Shown piece by piece: positions 1 through 7,921 of a stretch of 49,177 bases of DNA; within the stretch, counting starts at the first letter, position 1, and each line of letters opens with the position of its first letter. This DNA is from Nanohaloarchaea archaeon PL-Br10_U2g16. Lineage in GTDB: Archaea; Nanohalarchaeota; Nanosalinia; Nanosalinales; Nanosalinaceae. The notes below the pieces were generated by a model that was not told the origin of the DNA, searched no databases, and saw nothing but the letters and a program-made list of their open reading frames with translations. Where the stretch lies: assembly GCA_001563995.1 (NCBI GenBank), contig LKMV01000001.1:1-49177 (forward strand), given 5' to 3'. The position numbers and the translations under genes are program-made.

Positions 1-1
1 C

Positions 2-658
2 ATGAAAGTATTACTTCTTACTGATATCCATGGCGATACAGAAAAGCTGGAGAAAATCGTAGAAAAAGAGGATTTTGACGCGGTTCTATGTGCAGGAGAT
101 CTCTCCGACAACAACGATTTTGATGACTACAGCTCTCAGCTTGAGGAAGTCTTAGACGTATTCGAACAACAGAGAGTGATGACTAAGGCCGTTCCAGGAA
201 ACATGGATCCTGAAGAGGAGTGTGTGAGACAGCTGATCGACAGGAGGATGAACATTCACAAAAAAATCGCCAGTTTTGAAGATTTCGAAGTAGTGGGTTA
301 CGGCGGAGGTATCACACCTTTTGGGACGCCGTTTGAACCTTCCGGAGAAGAGATATCCGAAGCTGTCTCCGCCCTGTATGAAAGGATGAACTCTGACAGA
401 CGTGTCGCAGTAGTACACCAACCGCCTAAGGATACCGAACTAGATCTTGCCGATGGAGAACATGTAGGTAGTAAAGAAGTTAGAGATATGATCGAAAACA
501 AAGACTTCGAGCTATTCTTGACCGGACATATCCATGAGTCAAGAGGAAGGGACAATATCGGCGACACCGAGTTAATCAACCCCGGACCTGTTATGGAAGG
601 GTACTACGGTATTGCTAAGTTCGGCGATGAACTGAATATTGAGATGAAATCCCTCTGA
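2..658 (+). CDS. Calcineurin-like metallophosphoesterase
   Basis: A 218-residue protein with the full set of calcineurin-like phosphoesterase metal motifs in order: D-x-H (DIHG, residues 8-11), GD (GDLSD near 32), GN (GNMD near 66), a lone His (VVHQPP near 139) and GHIH (near 175). These bind a dinuclear metal centre that hydrolyses phosphomonoesters or phosphodiesters. It resembles the small cytosolic archaeal phosphoesterases of the MJ0912/COG2129 type; the substrate cannot be told from sequence. The ATG lies one base inside the window, so an upstream start and the promoter are out of view. A T-rich stretch follows the stop (about 693-705) and may be its terminator. Confidence 0.85.
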   Translation: MKVLLLTDIHGDTEKLEKIVEKEDFDAVLCAGDLSDNNDFDDYSSQLEEVLDVFEQQRVMTKAVPGNMDPEEECVRQLIDRRMNIHKKIASFEDFEVVGYGGGITPFGTPFEPSGEEISEAVSALYERMNSDRRVAVVHQPPKDTELDLADGEHVGSKEVRDMIENKDFELFLTGHIHESRGRDNIGDTELINPGPVMEGYYGIAKFGDELNIEMKSL

Positions 659-898
659 TAAAAAAGACAGAACTTCAACCCCCTTGCTTTTTCCATTATT
701 TTTCTACGACAGATTGCCAACTTACATGCAGACATCTGTACCAAAGAGGTGTCCCTCGACCCACGATCACTGAAAAAATATTGCAGAACCGGATTCACCC
801 CCCCTAAAACCCCCTAAACCTACCTAATATTTATAAGTGTCCTGTACACAATTTACATATAGAACGAACTATTTTGCATGAACGGAGGTGAACATTCA
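659..898. other. Intergenic region with histone promoter
   Basis: No gene seen. It holds a T-rich terminator-like tract just after the phosphoesterase, two C-rich runs near 799-816, and at its right end the TATA box and leader of the histone gene. Confidence 0.5.
830..837 (+). promoter_or_regulatory. TATA box of histone gene 1
   Basis: TTTATAAG lies so that a start about 26 nt downstream (near 859) gives a roughly 40-nt leader to the histone ATG at 899. The leader carries a strong Shine-Dalgarno GGAGGTGA at about 884-891. Confidence 0.6.
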
Positions 899-1096
899 AT
901 GGCAGAACTACCACTTGCACCAGTCAAGAGAATTATCAAGCAGGCAGGAGCTCACAGAGTTTCTGAAGACGCAGTAGAAGAACTAAGAGACGAAGTAGAG
1001 GACTTCGCAGAAGAAAGAGCAAGAGACGCAAACGACCTAGCAGGTCACGCAGGAAGAAAGACAGTGCAAGCTGACGACGTAAAGGCTTCAAGATAA
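899..1096 (+). CDS. Archaeal histone (HMf type), copy 1
   Basis: A 65-residue protein that is a single histone fold: start MAELPLAPVKRIIKQAG, middle helix with VSEDAVEELRDEVEDFAEE, and C-terminal GRKTVQADDVKASR. It wraps DNA as dimers or longer multimers. The frame is open from an ATG at 878, but 899 is chosen because GGAGGTGA sits 7 nt upstream and archaeal histones begin exactly at this M-A-E-L-P. It has neither an N- nor a C-terminal tail. The loop-2/helix-3 residues RKT and DDVK are intact. A second histone lies at 16261; the two differ clearly in sequence, so heterodimers are possible. Confidence 0.95.
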   Translation: MAELPLAPVKRIIKQAGAHRVSEDAVEELRDEVEDFAEERARDANDLAGHAGRKTVQADDVKASR

Positions 1097-1135
1097 GCCT
1101 TTAAAAATTTCTTCTTCTTAATTTTCTTTTATTTT

Positions 1136-1891
1136 ATGCGACTTGAAAACAGTTTTATTCTAGCACCCGGCGTAGGGGAAAAGACCGAAAAAAAGCTTTG
1201 GAAGAAAGGTATAACCCATTGGGATGATTTAGAGGACAAAAGACCTCTGTCGGACACTAAACAGGAAAAAATAGAAGTATTTCTGGAAAAAGCCAGAAAA
1301 AACCTGGAAGTAAATAACAGCTATTTCTTCTCAAACAAGTTACCTAACAAAGAAAGCTGGAGGATTTACAAAAACTTCAGTGAAGACGCATGTTTCTTGG
1401 ATATCGAAACTACCGGTCTTGACAAGAAAAAGAACAAAGTCACAACCGTTGGAATACATAGAGCAGGAGATTCCAAAGTCTTGGTAAGAGATCAAGACCT
1501 TACACGTGAAAGACTGAAAAAAGAGATAGAAAAATCATCGATGCTAGTCAGTTTCAACGGAAAACGTTTTGATCAGCCTTTCCTAGAACACAACTTCGAT
1601 CTAAATATTGAGAGACCACATATCGATCTAATGTACCCATGCAAAAGGCTAGGTTATTCAGGAGGTCTGAAAAAGATAGAGAAACAGCTGGGTATCGAAA
1701 GAGATCTGGAGGATGTCGATGGAAGAGAAGCGGTAAGGCTCTGGAAGAGGTATGAAAACAAAGGAGATGAAGACGCGCTTCAGAAGCTAGTAAAGTATAA
1801 CAGATTTGATACAGAGAACCTTCAGAACCTGATAGAGACCGTGCACCGTCAGCTCAGGGAAGAGGTCTATAGACCACATGTGGAAGAGTAA
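1136..1891 (+). CDS. DEDDy 3'-5' exonuclease, YprB/RNase H-like, with N-terminal HhH
   Basis: A 251-residue protein. Residues 8-30 (ILAPGVGEKTEKKLWKKGI) look like a helix-hairpin-helix DNA-binding segment. The rest is an RNase H-like exonuclease fold: Exo I D89-I-E91 in FLDIETTGL, Exo II N141/D146 in SFNGKRFD, Exo III Y221-x3-D225 in YNRFD, hence the DEDDy class. It resembles predicted exonucleases of the YprB family (COG3359), which are poorly characterised, so the substrate is inferred to be DNA or RNA 3' ends. A TATA-like TTTAAAAATT near 1100-1109 gives a very short leader. Position beside a histone suggests, but does not prove, a DNA-metabolism role. Confidence 0.8.
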   Translation: MRLENSFILAPGVGEKTEKKLWKKGITHWDDLEDKRPLSDTKQEKIEVFLEKARKNLEVNNSYFFSNKLPNKESWRIYKNFSEDACFLDIETTGLDKKKNKVTTVGIHRAGDSKVLVRDQDLTRERLKKEIEKSSMLVSFNGKRFDQPFLEHNFDLNIERPHIDLMYPCKRLGYSGGLKKIEKQLGIERDLEDVDGREAVRLWKRYENKGDEDALQKLVKYNRFDTENLQNLIETVHRQLREEVYRPHVEE

Positions 1892-1960
1892 AACTAGAGC
1901 ATTTAGATTCTAAGCAGTAAAAGTACCTTACAGTACTTCAGTTGCTAAAGAAGCCGAACA

Positions 1961-1968
1961 TTTATAAA
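1961..1968 (+). promoter_or_regulatory. TATA box upstream of structured ncRNA
   Basis: TTTATAAA is a near-consensus archaeal TATA box with no reading frame placed for it. A start about 26 nt on would be near 1991, a few bases before the first long helix of the structured region. Confidence 0.55.
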
Positions 1969-1990
1969 ACTCGGTCAACAAAGTAAGGAT

Positions 1991-2546
1991 GAAAGATAAT
2001 GAAGGCCCTACAAAACAATCTATGGTCTGGCATGCATTCCAGGCAGATGTACTGCTTTGATAGGGCCAAGGCTATTTTCTATACCCCAATTAAAGTGCTG
2101 GCAGAATAGAGCGGGATGACGCCTTGGCTCCGGATCGGAGCCACACGCGAGCCGACCGCGAAAACACAAAACTTCTTGAGAGGATTTTCAACCTGTCATT
2201 CCTACGCTGTAGATCCTCAAAAAGGCGGTCTCTGCTTTAAGTGGAGGCCGTCTTCGGAACATATACAACCTCCAACAACCAGCTAAACAACACAAAAGGT
2301 GTCAACAATTCAAAACGCAAACACACGAGACTTTGAAGCCGAGCTACAAGCACAAGAAGAGCAGAACATGCCACAGAAACATCAGCTTTCAGAGCAGGCT
2401 ACAGTCTTAAGCGCAACAGCACTATAAGAAAGGGATAGTCCCAACCGGAGCCTATTTTTCCCGTTTATCGGCTATTAGTCTTTTTGCTCTACCTCCGGTC
2501 TACAGGGAACATCCCTGTCACCCTTACGCCTTTTTTCTTTTTATTT
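1991..2546 (+). ncRNA. Candidate long structured non-coding RNA (unknown class)
   Basis: About 550 bases without a credible reading frame, starting the right distance from a TATA box and ending in a hairpin plus T-tract. Perfect or nearly perfect helices seen on the + strand: GGCCCTA 2004-2010 with TAGGGCC 2061-2067, enclosing two small hairpins; TGGCTCC 2125-2131 with GGAGCCA 2137-2143; GAGGAT 2180-2185 with ATCCTC 2213-2218; 2224-2232 with 2244-2252 (9 bp, two G-U); ACCGGAG 2444-2450 with CTCCGGT 2493-2499; ACAGGGA 2502-2508 with TCCCTGT 2512-2518. I do not find the conserved cores of RNase P RNA or SRP RNA. The class is unknown; a long leader or two adjacent RNAs are alternatives. Confidence 0.5.
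2502..2546 (+). terminator. Hairpin plus T-tract terminator
   Basis: ACAGGGA/TCCCTGT stem with a 3-nt loop, followed after 12 nt by a T-rich tract (2531-2546). It would end the structured RNA. The tract overlaps the stop of the convergent gene at 2541. Confidence 0.5.
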
Positions 2547-3026
2547 CATAGCAGCCGACTCGTAGGCCGCCCAACCGTTCGCCATCGAATCTAGTATTGA
2601 CGTAAATGTTCTACACGGCTTGATAACTTTTCTACGGCCTTGATCACCTTCTTTTCTATCCCTGTACTCCAGATACTCGTACTTTATCACTCCAAGTCTT
2701 CTCAACTTCGGCAGTATATTATTTTTCAGGTTACTCTTTCCCTTTTCATGTCCCCATTCATCGAACGAGTTTAGCTTTTCCGAATCAATCTCCCCCTCCT
2801 CTTTTAGCTCCCTGAGGAAGATCTTCGCATACTTGTTTCTCCTAGGAGACTGTTCCTCCGGAAAGAAAAGATCCACTAACTTTTCCCAGTTCCAGGCCCG
2901 CTCACTTCTTTTGAACTTCTGCTGATCCTCCGGTATAGCCATAGAATGTTTGGTAACGATAGTAGAGGTTTTTCTAGCAGTTTCATCCACAAAAGGATGT
3001 TTCTTGTCTCCCTGATCTTCAGACAT
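2541..3026 (-). CDS. Hypothetical basic/acidic protein, possible winged helix
   Basis: A 161-residue protein I do not recognise. The N-terminal ~45 residues are polar and probably disordered. Residues ~45-140 are helical with a pattern like a winged-helix fold: YAKIFLRELKEEGEIDSEKL, then NNILPKLRRLGVIKYEYLEYRDRKEG (recognition helix and wing), which suggests DNA or RNA binding. It is divergent from grpE (68 nt between starts) and its 3' end meets the terminator of the structured RNA. It might be a transcriptional regulator, but no family is assigned. Confidence 0.55.
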   Translation of the reverse strand: MSEDQGDKKHPFVDETARKTSTIVTKHSMAIPEDQQKFKRSERAWNWEKLVDLFFPEEQSPRRNKYAKIFLRELKEEGEIDSEKLNSFDEWGHEKGKSNLKNNILPKLRRLGVIKYEYLEYRDRKEGDQGRRKVIKPCRTFTSILDSMANGWAAYESAAMK

Positions 3027-3094
3027 AACAACTTCTTAACAAAGAAAGTATATTAAAGCTCGGAGTTAAAAATCTCACACAGCTGAACTTCAGT

Positions 3095-3598
3095 ATGAAC
3101 TACGAAGAACTCTCCCAGGAAGAACTGATTGAAGCTCTGGAAACCCTGGAAAAAGAAGCTCTAGAGCTAGAGCAGGAAAGAGATGAATGGGAAGAGAAAG
3201 CAAAGAAAGCTAGAGCAGATTTTGAAAACTATAAGAAGGAGGAAGATGAGCGGAAGCAGAGATGGGAGAAAAATGCACAGGAAAAACTAGCCGAAGATAT
3301 GATAGAGATAATGGACAACCTTGAGAGAGCAATCGCCTCAGCCGATGAAAATTCTGGCGTGGTACAAGGAGTTAAAATGGTAGCCGACCAGCTGTTTGAA
3401 GAGCTGAGGAAGAGAGGTCTGGAAAAAATCGATGCAGAAGGAGAAGAGTTTGATCCGGAGTTACACAAAGCTGTGGATACAGAGGAACACGAGAAAGATA
3501 ATCACGTACTGGAACAGAAAAGAAAAGGTTATATGTTTGATGAAAAGGTTTTAAGGGAGGCAGAAGTAATCGTGGGAAAAAATTACACCAAGAACTAG
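3095..3598 (+). CDS. grpE: GrpE nucleotide exchange factor
   Basis: A 167-residue GrpE: long N-terminal coiled coil (residues ~1-60, Glu/Lys-rich), the signature RADFENYKKEEDERKQRWEKNAQEKLAEDMIEIMDNLERAI region split over residues ~44-85, and the C-terminal beta-wing domain (EEFDPELHKAVDTEEHEKDNHVLEQKRKGYMFDEKVLREAEVIVGKN). It releases ADP from DnaK. A TATA-like TATATTAAAG near 3050 precedes it. It sits upstream of dnaK and dnaJ but is separated from dnaK by a gene on the opposite strand, so the three are not one operon. Its TAG stop interlocks with the convergent gene's TAG on the palindrome CTAG (3595-3598). Confidence 0.95.
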   Translation: MNYEELSQEELIEALETLEKEALELEQERDEWEEKAKKARADFENYKKEEDERKQRWEKNAQEKLAEDMIEIMDNLERAIASADENSGVVQGVKMVADQLFEELRKRGLEKIDAEGEEFDPELHKAVDTEEHEKDNHVLEQKRKGYMFDEKVLREAEVIVGKNYTKN

Positions 3599-4392
3599 TC
3601 CTGAATCTTCTCCATTTCACTGATAGCTACTTCTAGCAACCTTTCATCCATTTTTATCTCGTATGTCCCTTTACAGTACTTTTCCAGTAAGTTAAAATCT
3701 GTAAGAGACGACACCTGCCTGCTTCTTATAGATCGATCAAAACCAATATATGAATCTTTAAGAGGATCTTCTAAAATCTCTTTTGATCTCTCAAGAATAG
3801 AGAAAAACTTATCAAAACCGGTTGGGTCATCCGAAAGGCGTTCTATCATCTCAAATATTAAAATTTCATCCTCGGAGGCTTCATACAGTCTTTCACGCCC
3901 AGAAGGAATTTTTTTGAAAATATCCCCTCTACAGTCTAAACCGTCTTCAATTATTTCCTTAGTCATATAGAATGCCTGAAGGTAACTGTCTCTCGGTATT
4001 GATTTGTCCTCACCAAACCTATAATTTTCAGAGGCTGCAACTGTTTTGCCTGTTACTTCCGATAAATCCGAGTTGGAATATGGAAGAAGCAGGTATTTTC
4101 TGAAGTCGTCTTCTAAACTGACATAGTCCTCTCCCCTCCACTGTTTCTCTTCTCTCACATAAACTTCAGGATCTTTAAAACTGTAATCAGACTGAGACAA
4201 CTCCTTCAGCGTTGTCGCTAGACTAACACTCATTGAACCGGCTTCATGGTTCAAATGGCGGTTTATTGCTTTGCTTTCTACCACTGTTTCAGGCAAACAT
4301 TTTCCTAGCTGAGATTTACCGCAGCCGTGCTCAGCTCTCTCAATCAAATTACTAACTTCTCTATTGCTTATATCCCAGTAATATCTATTCAT
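3595..4392 (-). CDS. Unknown protein between grpE and dnaK
   Basis: A protein of 265 residues from the chosen ATG; unrecognised. The frame is open from a GTG at 4407, but a TATA box (TTATAA, 4415-4420) lies 26 nt before the ATG at 4392, so a leaderless start there is preferred. It has no signal peptide or membrane helix, and two cysteines early on (AEHGCGKSQLGKC) that could bind metal but lack a full motif. It is mostly helical and soluble. Overlaps the grpE stop by 4 bp. Its placement antisense between two chaperone genes is odd: it is transcribed towards grpE, so induction of grpE could interfere with it. Confidence 0.65.
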   Translation of the reverse strand: MNRYYWDISNREVSNLIERAEHGCGKSQLGKCLPETVVESKAINRHLNHEAGSMSVSLATTLKELSQSDYSFKDPEVYVREEKQWRGEDYVSLEDDFRKYLLLPYSNSDLSEVTGKTVAASENYRFGEDKSIPRDSYLQAFYMTKEIIEDGLDCRGDIFKKIPSGRERLYEASEDEILIFEMIERLSDDPTGFDKFFSILERSKEILEDPLKDSYIGFDRSIRSRQVSSLTDFNLLEKYCKGTYEIKMDERLLEVAISEMEKIQD

Positions 4393-4509
4393 CAAGTTTT
4401 TTGTCACTCTTAAATTATAAAAACATATGAGGTTGAAAGTTCTGTTATACCAATCAGCCCCGTTTAAAATTTTTATTCACGTAAACAAAAAATAGGTGGC
4501 TTTTAACCC

Positions 4510-6429
4510 ATGTCAAAGATAATCGGTATCGACTTAGGTACAACAAGAAGCGCTATGGCTTCTATCAAAGATGGAGAACCAAAAATAATTGAAAATCAGG
4601 AAGGAGAAAGAATAACACCGTCAGTGGTGGCGTTTGATGACGGTGAAAGGCTGGTAGGAAAGCCGGCGAAGAATCAGATGTTGACAAACGAGGAAAACAC
4701 CGTAAAGTCTATCAAGAGACATATGGGAGACGACTATGAGGTAGAGCTTGACGGAGAAAGTTATAATCCGCAACAGATCTCCTCTATGATTCTACAGAAA
4801 CTTAAAAACGATGCGGAGGATAAGCTAGGAGATGATGTAGAGAAAGCTGTAATCACAGTACCGGCACATTTCAACGATGCCCAGAGACAGGCAACAAAGG
4901 ATGCAGGAGAGATTGCAGGACTGGAAGTAGAGAGAATTCTAAATGAGCCGACCGCAGCAGCTCTCGCATACGGACTGGACGATGACCAGGACAAGACTAT
5001 CCTTGTATACGACTTCGGAGGAGGAACCTTCGATGTTACAGTATTGGAGATCGGAGACGATATCTACGAAGTACAGAGTACTGAAGGAGACAACGGCTTG
5101 GGAGGAGACGACTTTGACCAGGAGATAATCGACTGGGTGCTTGAAAAGTTCGAAGACGAGAACGGAATCGATCTTTCGGAGAACGATGAAGCGCTTCAGA
5201 GAATCAGGGAAAACGCTGAAGAAGCAAAGAAAGAACTGTCCTCGAGAAAACAGACAAAGATCAACATACCTTTCATCCACCAGGAAGATGGAGAGACATA
5301 CAATATAGACTACGAGCTGACTCGTTCCAAGTTTGAAGATCTAGTAGAAGATCTTATCCAGAGGACAACGGACCCTACAGAGAAGGCTATAGACGACGCA
5401 GGTATCGACAAAAGCGATCTGGATGAAGTCATTCTTGTCGGAGGAACCACAAGGGTTCCAGCTGTAAGAGAACATGTACAGGCAATCACAGGAATGGAGC
5501 CAAACAAGGAAATCTCACCTGATGAAGCAGTAGCTATGGGAGCTTCTATTCAGGCAGGATCGATCAGTGGCGAGATGGACGACCTGCTTCTACTGGACGT
5601 AGCACCTCTTTCACTAGGTGTAGAGGTGAAAGGAGGGCTTACCGAGACCTTGATTGAGGAGAACACAACTATCCCTGCAGAAGAGTCAAAGACATTTACT
5701 ACAGCCCAGAACAACCAGACCATGGTAACCGTGCATGTAGTCCAAGGAGAGAGGGAGATGGCAAAGGACAACAAGTCCCTAGGGCAGTTCAACCTTCAGG
5801 GAATACCGCCGGCTGCCGCTGGACAGCCTCAGATCGAGGTAACATTTGAGATCGATGCCGATGGAATCCTGAACGTTTCCGCAGAAGAACAGCAGAGCGG
5901 TGAAGAAGCCTCTATCTCCATCGACGATGCCTCCAGGCTTGAAGACGAAGAGATCGAGGATATGAAAGAAGAAGCTGAGAAACATGAGGAAGAAGACAAA
6001 AAGAAGAGAGAGTTCATCGAGACCAAGAACAAGGCTGACACCATTATCTCACAGGCGGAATCTCAGATGGAGAACTTTGAAGATCAGATTGAGGACGAAT
6101 CAGTATTTGAATCAATCGAAGAAGCGATGGAAGATGTAGAAGAAGCAAAGGAAGAAGCCGAAGAGATAGATGATCTTGAGGAAGCAAAGGAAGTTCTTGA
6201 CGATGCGATCGAACAGCTTGAACAGGAGCTTCAGCAGATCGGCCAGGAGATGTACGGCGGAGAAGGACAAGGAGCCCCAGGAGGCTTTGATCCAAGTAAC
6301 ATGTCCGAGGAAGACTTGAAAGAAGCAGCCCAGAACATGGGAGGAGCAGCTCCGGGATCATCGGGAGAGGAGGAAGTAGTAGACGCAGATTACGAAGAAG
6401 TAGATACCGATGAGGATAAAGAGGAGTAA
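4510..6429 (+). CDS. dnaK: Chaperone DnaK (Hsp70)
   Basis: A 639-residue Hsp70. The ATPase domain spans ~1-375: phosphate-1 IGIDLGTTRSAMA (residues 4-16), AVITVPAHFNDAQRQATKDAG, phosphate-2 VYDFGGGTFDVT, and adenosine motif ILVGGTTRVPAVRE. The substrate-binding domain follows (DVAPLSLGVEVKGG onward), then the helical lid and a Gly/Pro-rich acidic tail ending ADYEEVDTDEDKEE, close to the bacterial tail. DnaK is not native to all archaea; it is thought to have been acquired from bacteria, and halophilic lineages keep it. A TATA-like TTTAAAATTT near 4474-4483 leaves only a few leader bases. Followed by a small gene and dnaJ on the same strand. Confidence 0.98.
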   Translation: MSKIIGIDLGTTRSAMASIKDGEPKIIENQEGERITPSVVAFDDGERLVGKPAKNQMLTNEENTVKSIKRHMGDDYEVELDGESYNPQQISSMILQKLKNDAEDKLGDDVEKAVITVPAHFNDAQRQATKDAGEIAGLEVERILNEPTAAALAYGLDDDQDKTILVYDFGGGTFDVTVLEIGDDIYEVQSTEGDNGLGGDDFDQEIIDWVLEKFEDENGIDLSENDEALQRIRENAEEAKKELSSRKQTKINIPFIHQEDGETYNIDYELTRSKFEDLVEDLIQRTTDPTEKAIDDAGIDKSDLDEVILVGGTTRVPAVREHVQAITGMEPNKEISPDEAVAMGASIQAGSISGEMDDLLLLDVAPLSLGVEVKGGLTETLIEENTTIPAEESKTFTTAQNNQTMVTVHVVQGEREMAKDNKSLGQFNLQGIPPAAAGQPQIEVTFEIDADGILNVSAEEQQSGEEASISIDDASRLEDEEIEDMKEEAEKHEEEDKKKREFIETKNKADTIISQAESQMENFEDQIEDESVFESIEEAMEDVEEAKEEAEEIDDLEEAKEVLDDAIEQLEQELQQIGQEMYGGEGQGAPGGFDPSNMSEEDLKEAAQNMGGAAPGSSGEEEVVDADYEEVDTDEDKEE

Positions 6430-6504
6430 TCTTCCTCACCTTTTTCCTTAATTTCTGTCCGGCAGGGTTTTTCTAATATAATATTTCAGAGATATTAGTT
6501 AGAT

Positions 6505-6759
6505 ATGAAAGAAACAGATACCGACCTAGATCTAGATGCTGACGATGTTTACACAGATCCGGACCAGGCTATCGGCTACATAGATTCAAATTACTCTCTA
6601 GAGGAAAAAGAAGAAAAAGACGTGCTAAAGATAACAAGAGGTCATCTAAACCAGAAAGGTGTTATAGAAAGAGATGAGCTGGACGAGCTAGTGGAACATG
6701 CCCAAAATCTTTCCGGAGAGTCGGAGATGATAGATTCCCTGGACTATTCCCAGCTCTGA
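6505..6759 (+). CDS. Small acidic protein between dnaK and dnaJ
   Basis: An 84-residue, very acidic protein of no recognised family. The first ~25 residues are Asp-rich and likely disordered; the rest is amphipathic helix (GYIDSNYSLEEKEEKDVLKITRGHLNQKG, then IERDELDELVEHAQNLSGES). It lies on the same strand as its chaperone neighbours, 75 bp after dnaK and 70 bp before dnaJ, so co-expression is plausible. An accessory role with the Hsp70 system is only an inference from position. Confidence 0.6.
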   Translation: MKETDTDLDLDADDVYTDPDQAIGYIDSNYSLEEKEEKDVLKITRGHLNQKGVIERDELDELVEHAQNLSGESEMIDSLDYSQL

Positions 6760-6829
6760 CCGACAAATTACCTAGACTCCGAGAAAGGTATCAAGATTTA
6801 AAGGTTTTAATGAAGTCAACAAAAATAAG

Positions 6830-7921
6830 ATGGGGAAAGAATACTACGACATTTTGGGAGTCTCAGAAGACGCTTCCCAAGATGAGATAAAGAAAGCGTA
6901 CAGAAAAAAAGCGAAGAAGTACCATCCTGACTCCAACTCGGATACTGCTGATGAGGATAAGTTTAAGAAGATCAATAAGGCGTATGATGTTCTTTCAGAT
7001 GAAGATAAACGTAAGAAATACGATCAGTTCGGTAAACAAGGCGTGGAAGGTCACGCCGATAGAGGTCAGAGAAGAGCCGCCTCCAACTTCCAGGATATAT
7101 TTGAACAGATCTTCGGCGGCGGAGGCTTTGGAGGCGGTAGACGGAGAAAGAAGCAGAAAGGAAAAGATCTAAAAATACATACCACTATCAGCTTGGAAGA
7201 AGCTTATACCGGTGTTGAAAAGACATTTGAAGTCAGCAGAAAAAAAGAATGTCAGGAATGTAACGGTTCAGGAGCGGAGAACGGTAATACATCACAGTGT
7301 TCAGAATGTAGAGGTAGAGGAAAAGTTAGAGAAGTTCAACGTACGCCTCTAGGCAGGGCAGAGACAGTTACCGAATGTTCTAGATGTGAAGGAACGGGAA
7401 AGATTCCTGACCAGAAATGCTCTGAATGCAACGGCAAAGGGGTTAAAGAACAGGAAGAGACCGTCACGGTAGAAGTGCCTGAAGGTGTTAAAGACGGTCA
7501 GAGGCTAAGGGTTCGTGACAAAGGAAACGCTGTCAGAAACGGAAGAAACGGAGATCTCTACGTCTATGTAAATATCGAGGAACATCCTGAGCTGGAGAGA
7601 AAAGACGAAGACCTGTTTACAACGGTAAAAGTCGGGGTAGGAGACCTGACATTGGGTAAGACCGTTGAGATCGACCATCCTGATTCAAAGATAGAGTTCG
7701 ACATACCTGAAGGAACCCAGCCAAACCAGGTTTTAAGGTTGAAAGGTAAAGGCATGCCGTCAAGATCTAGGAGAAAAAGCCACGGAGACCTTTATATTAA
7801 AATCGATCTTGAAATTCCTGAAGATATCTCTGACGAGGATGAAGAAGTATTTGAGAAGTTTAGGAAAGAACCTGGAAGCGAAAAAACGTTCTTTGAGTCC
7901 GTTAAGGACTTTATAAACTAA
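6830..7921 (+). CDS. dnaJ: Co-chaperone DnaJ (type I Hsp40)
   Basis: A 363-residue type I DnaJ. J-domain residues 4-66 with the HPD triad at 32-34 that stimulates DnaK's ATPase; Gly/Phe-rich linker (FGGGGFGGGRRRKKQKG); four zinc-binding CxxCxGxG repeats (CQECNGSG, CSECRGRG, CSRCEGTG, CSECNGKG); then two beta-barrel substrate domains and a C-terminal tail. All key residues are present. Its TAA stop ends at 7921 and the convergent gene's stop begins at 7922, so there is no intergenic base. Confidence 0.97.
   Translation: MGKEYYDILGVSEDASQDEIKKAYRKKAKKYHPDSNSDTADEDKFKKINKAYDVLSDEDKRKKYDQFGKQGVEGHADRGQRRAASNFQDIFEQIFGGGGFGGGRRRKKQKGKDLKIHTTISLEEAYTGVEKTFEVSRKKECQECNGSGAENGNTSQCSECRGRGKVREVQRTPLGRAETVTECSRCEGTGKIPDQKCSECNGKGVKEQEETVTVEVPEGVKDGQRLRVRDKGNAVRNGRNGDLYVYVNIEEHPELERKDEDLFTTVKVGVGDLTLGKTVEIDHPDSKIEFDIPEGTQPNQVLRLKGKGMPSRSRRKSHGDLYIKIDLEIPEDISDEDEEVFEKFRKEPGSEKTFFESVKDFIN

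Noticed and set aside
674..700. CCCCCTTGCTTTTTCCATT resembling an ORB box
   Set aside because: It lacks the TTTC and TGGA blocks and lies in a T-rich terminator, so the match is weak.
1991..2546. RNase P RNA or SRP RNA
   Set aside because: ACAGAAA near 2374 recalls part of RNase P, but the matching 5' core is absent and the order is wrong; no SRP S-domain motif seen.
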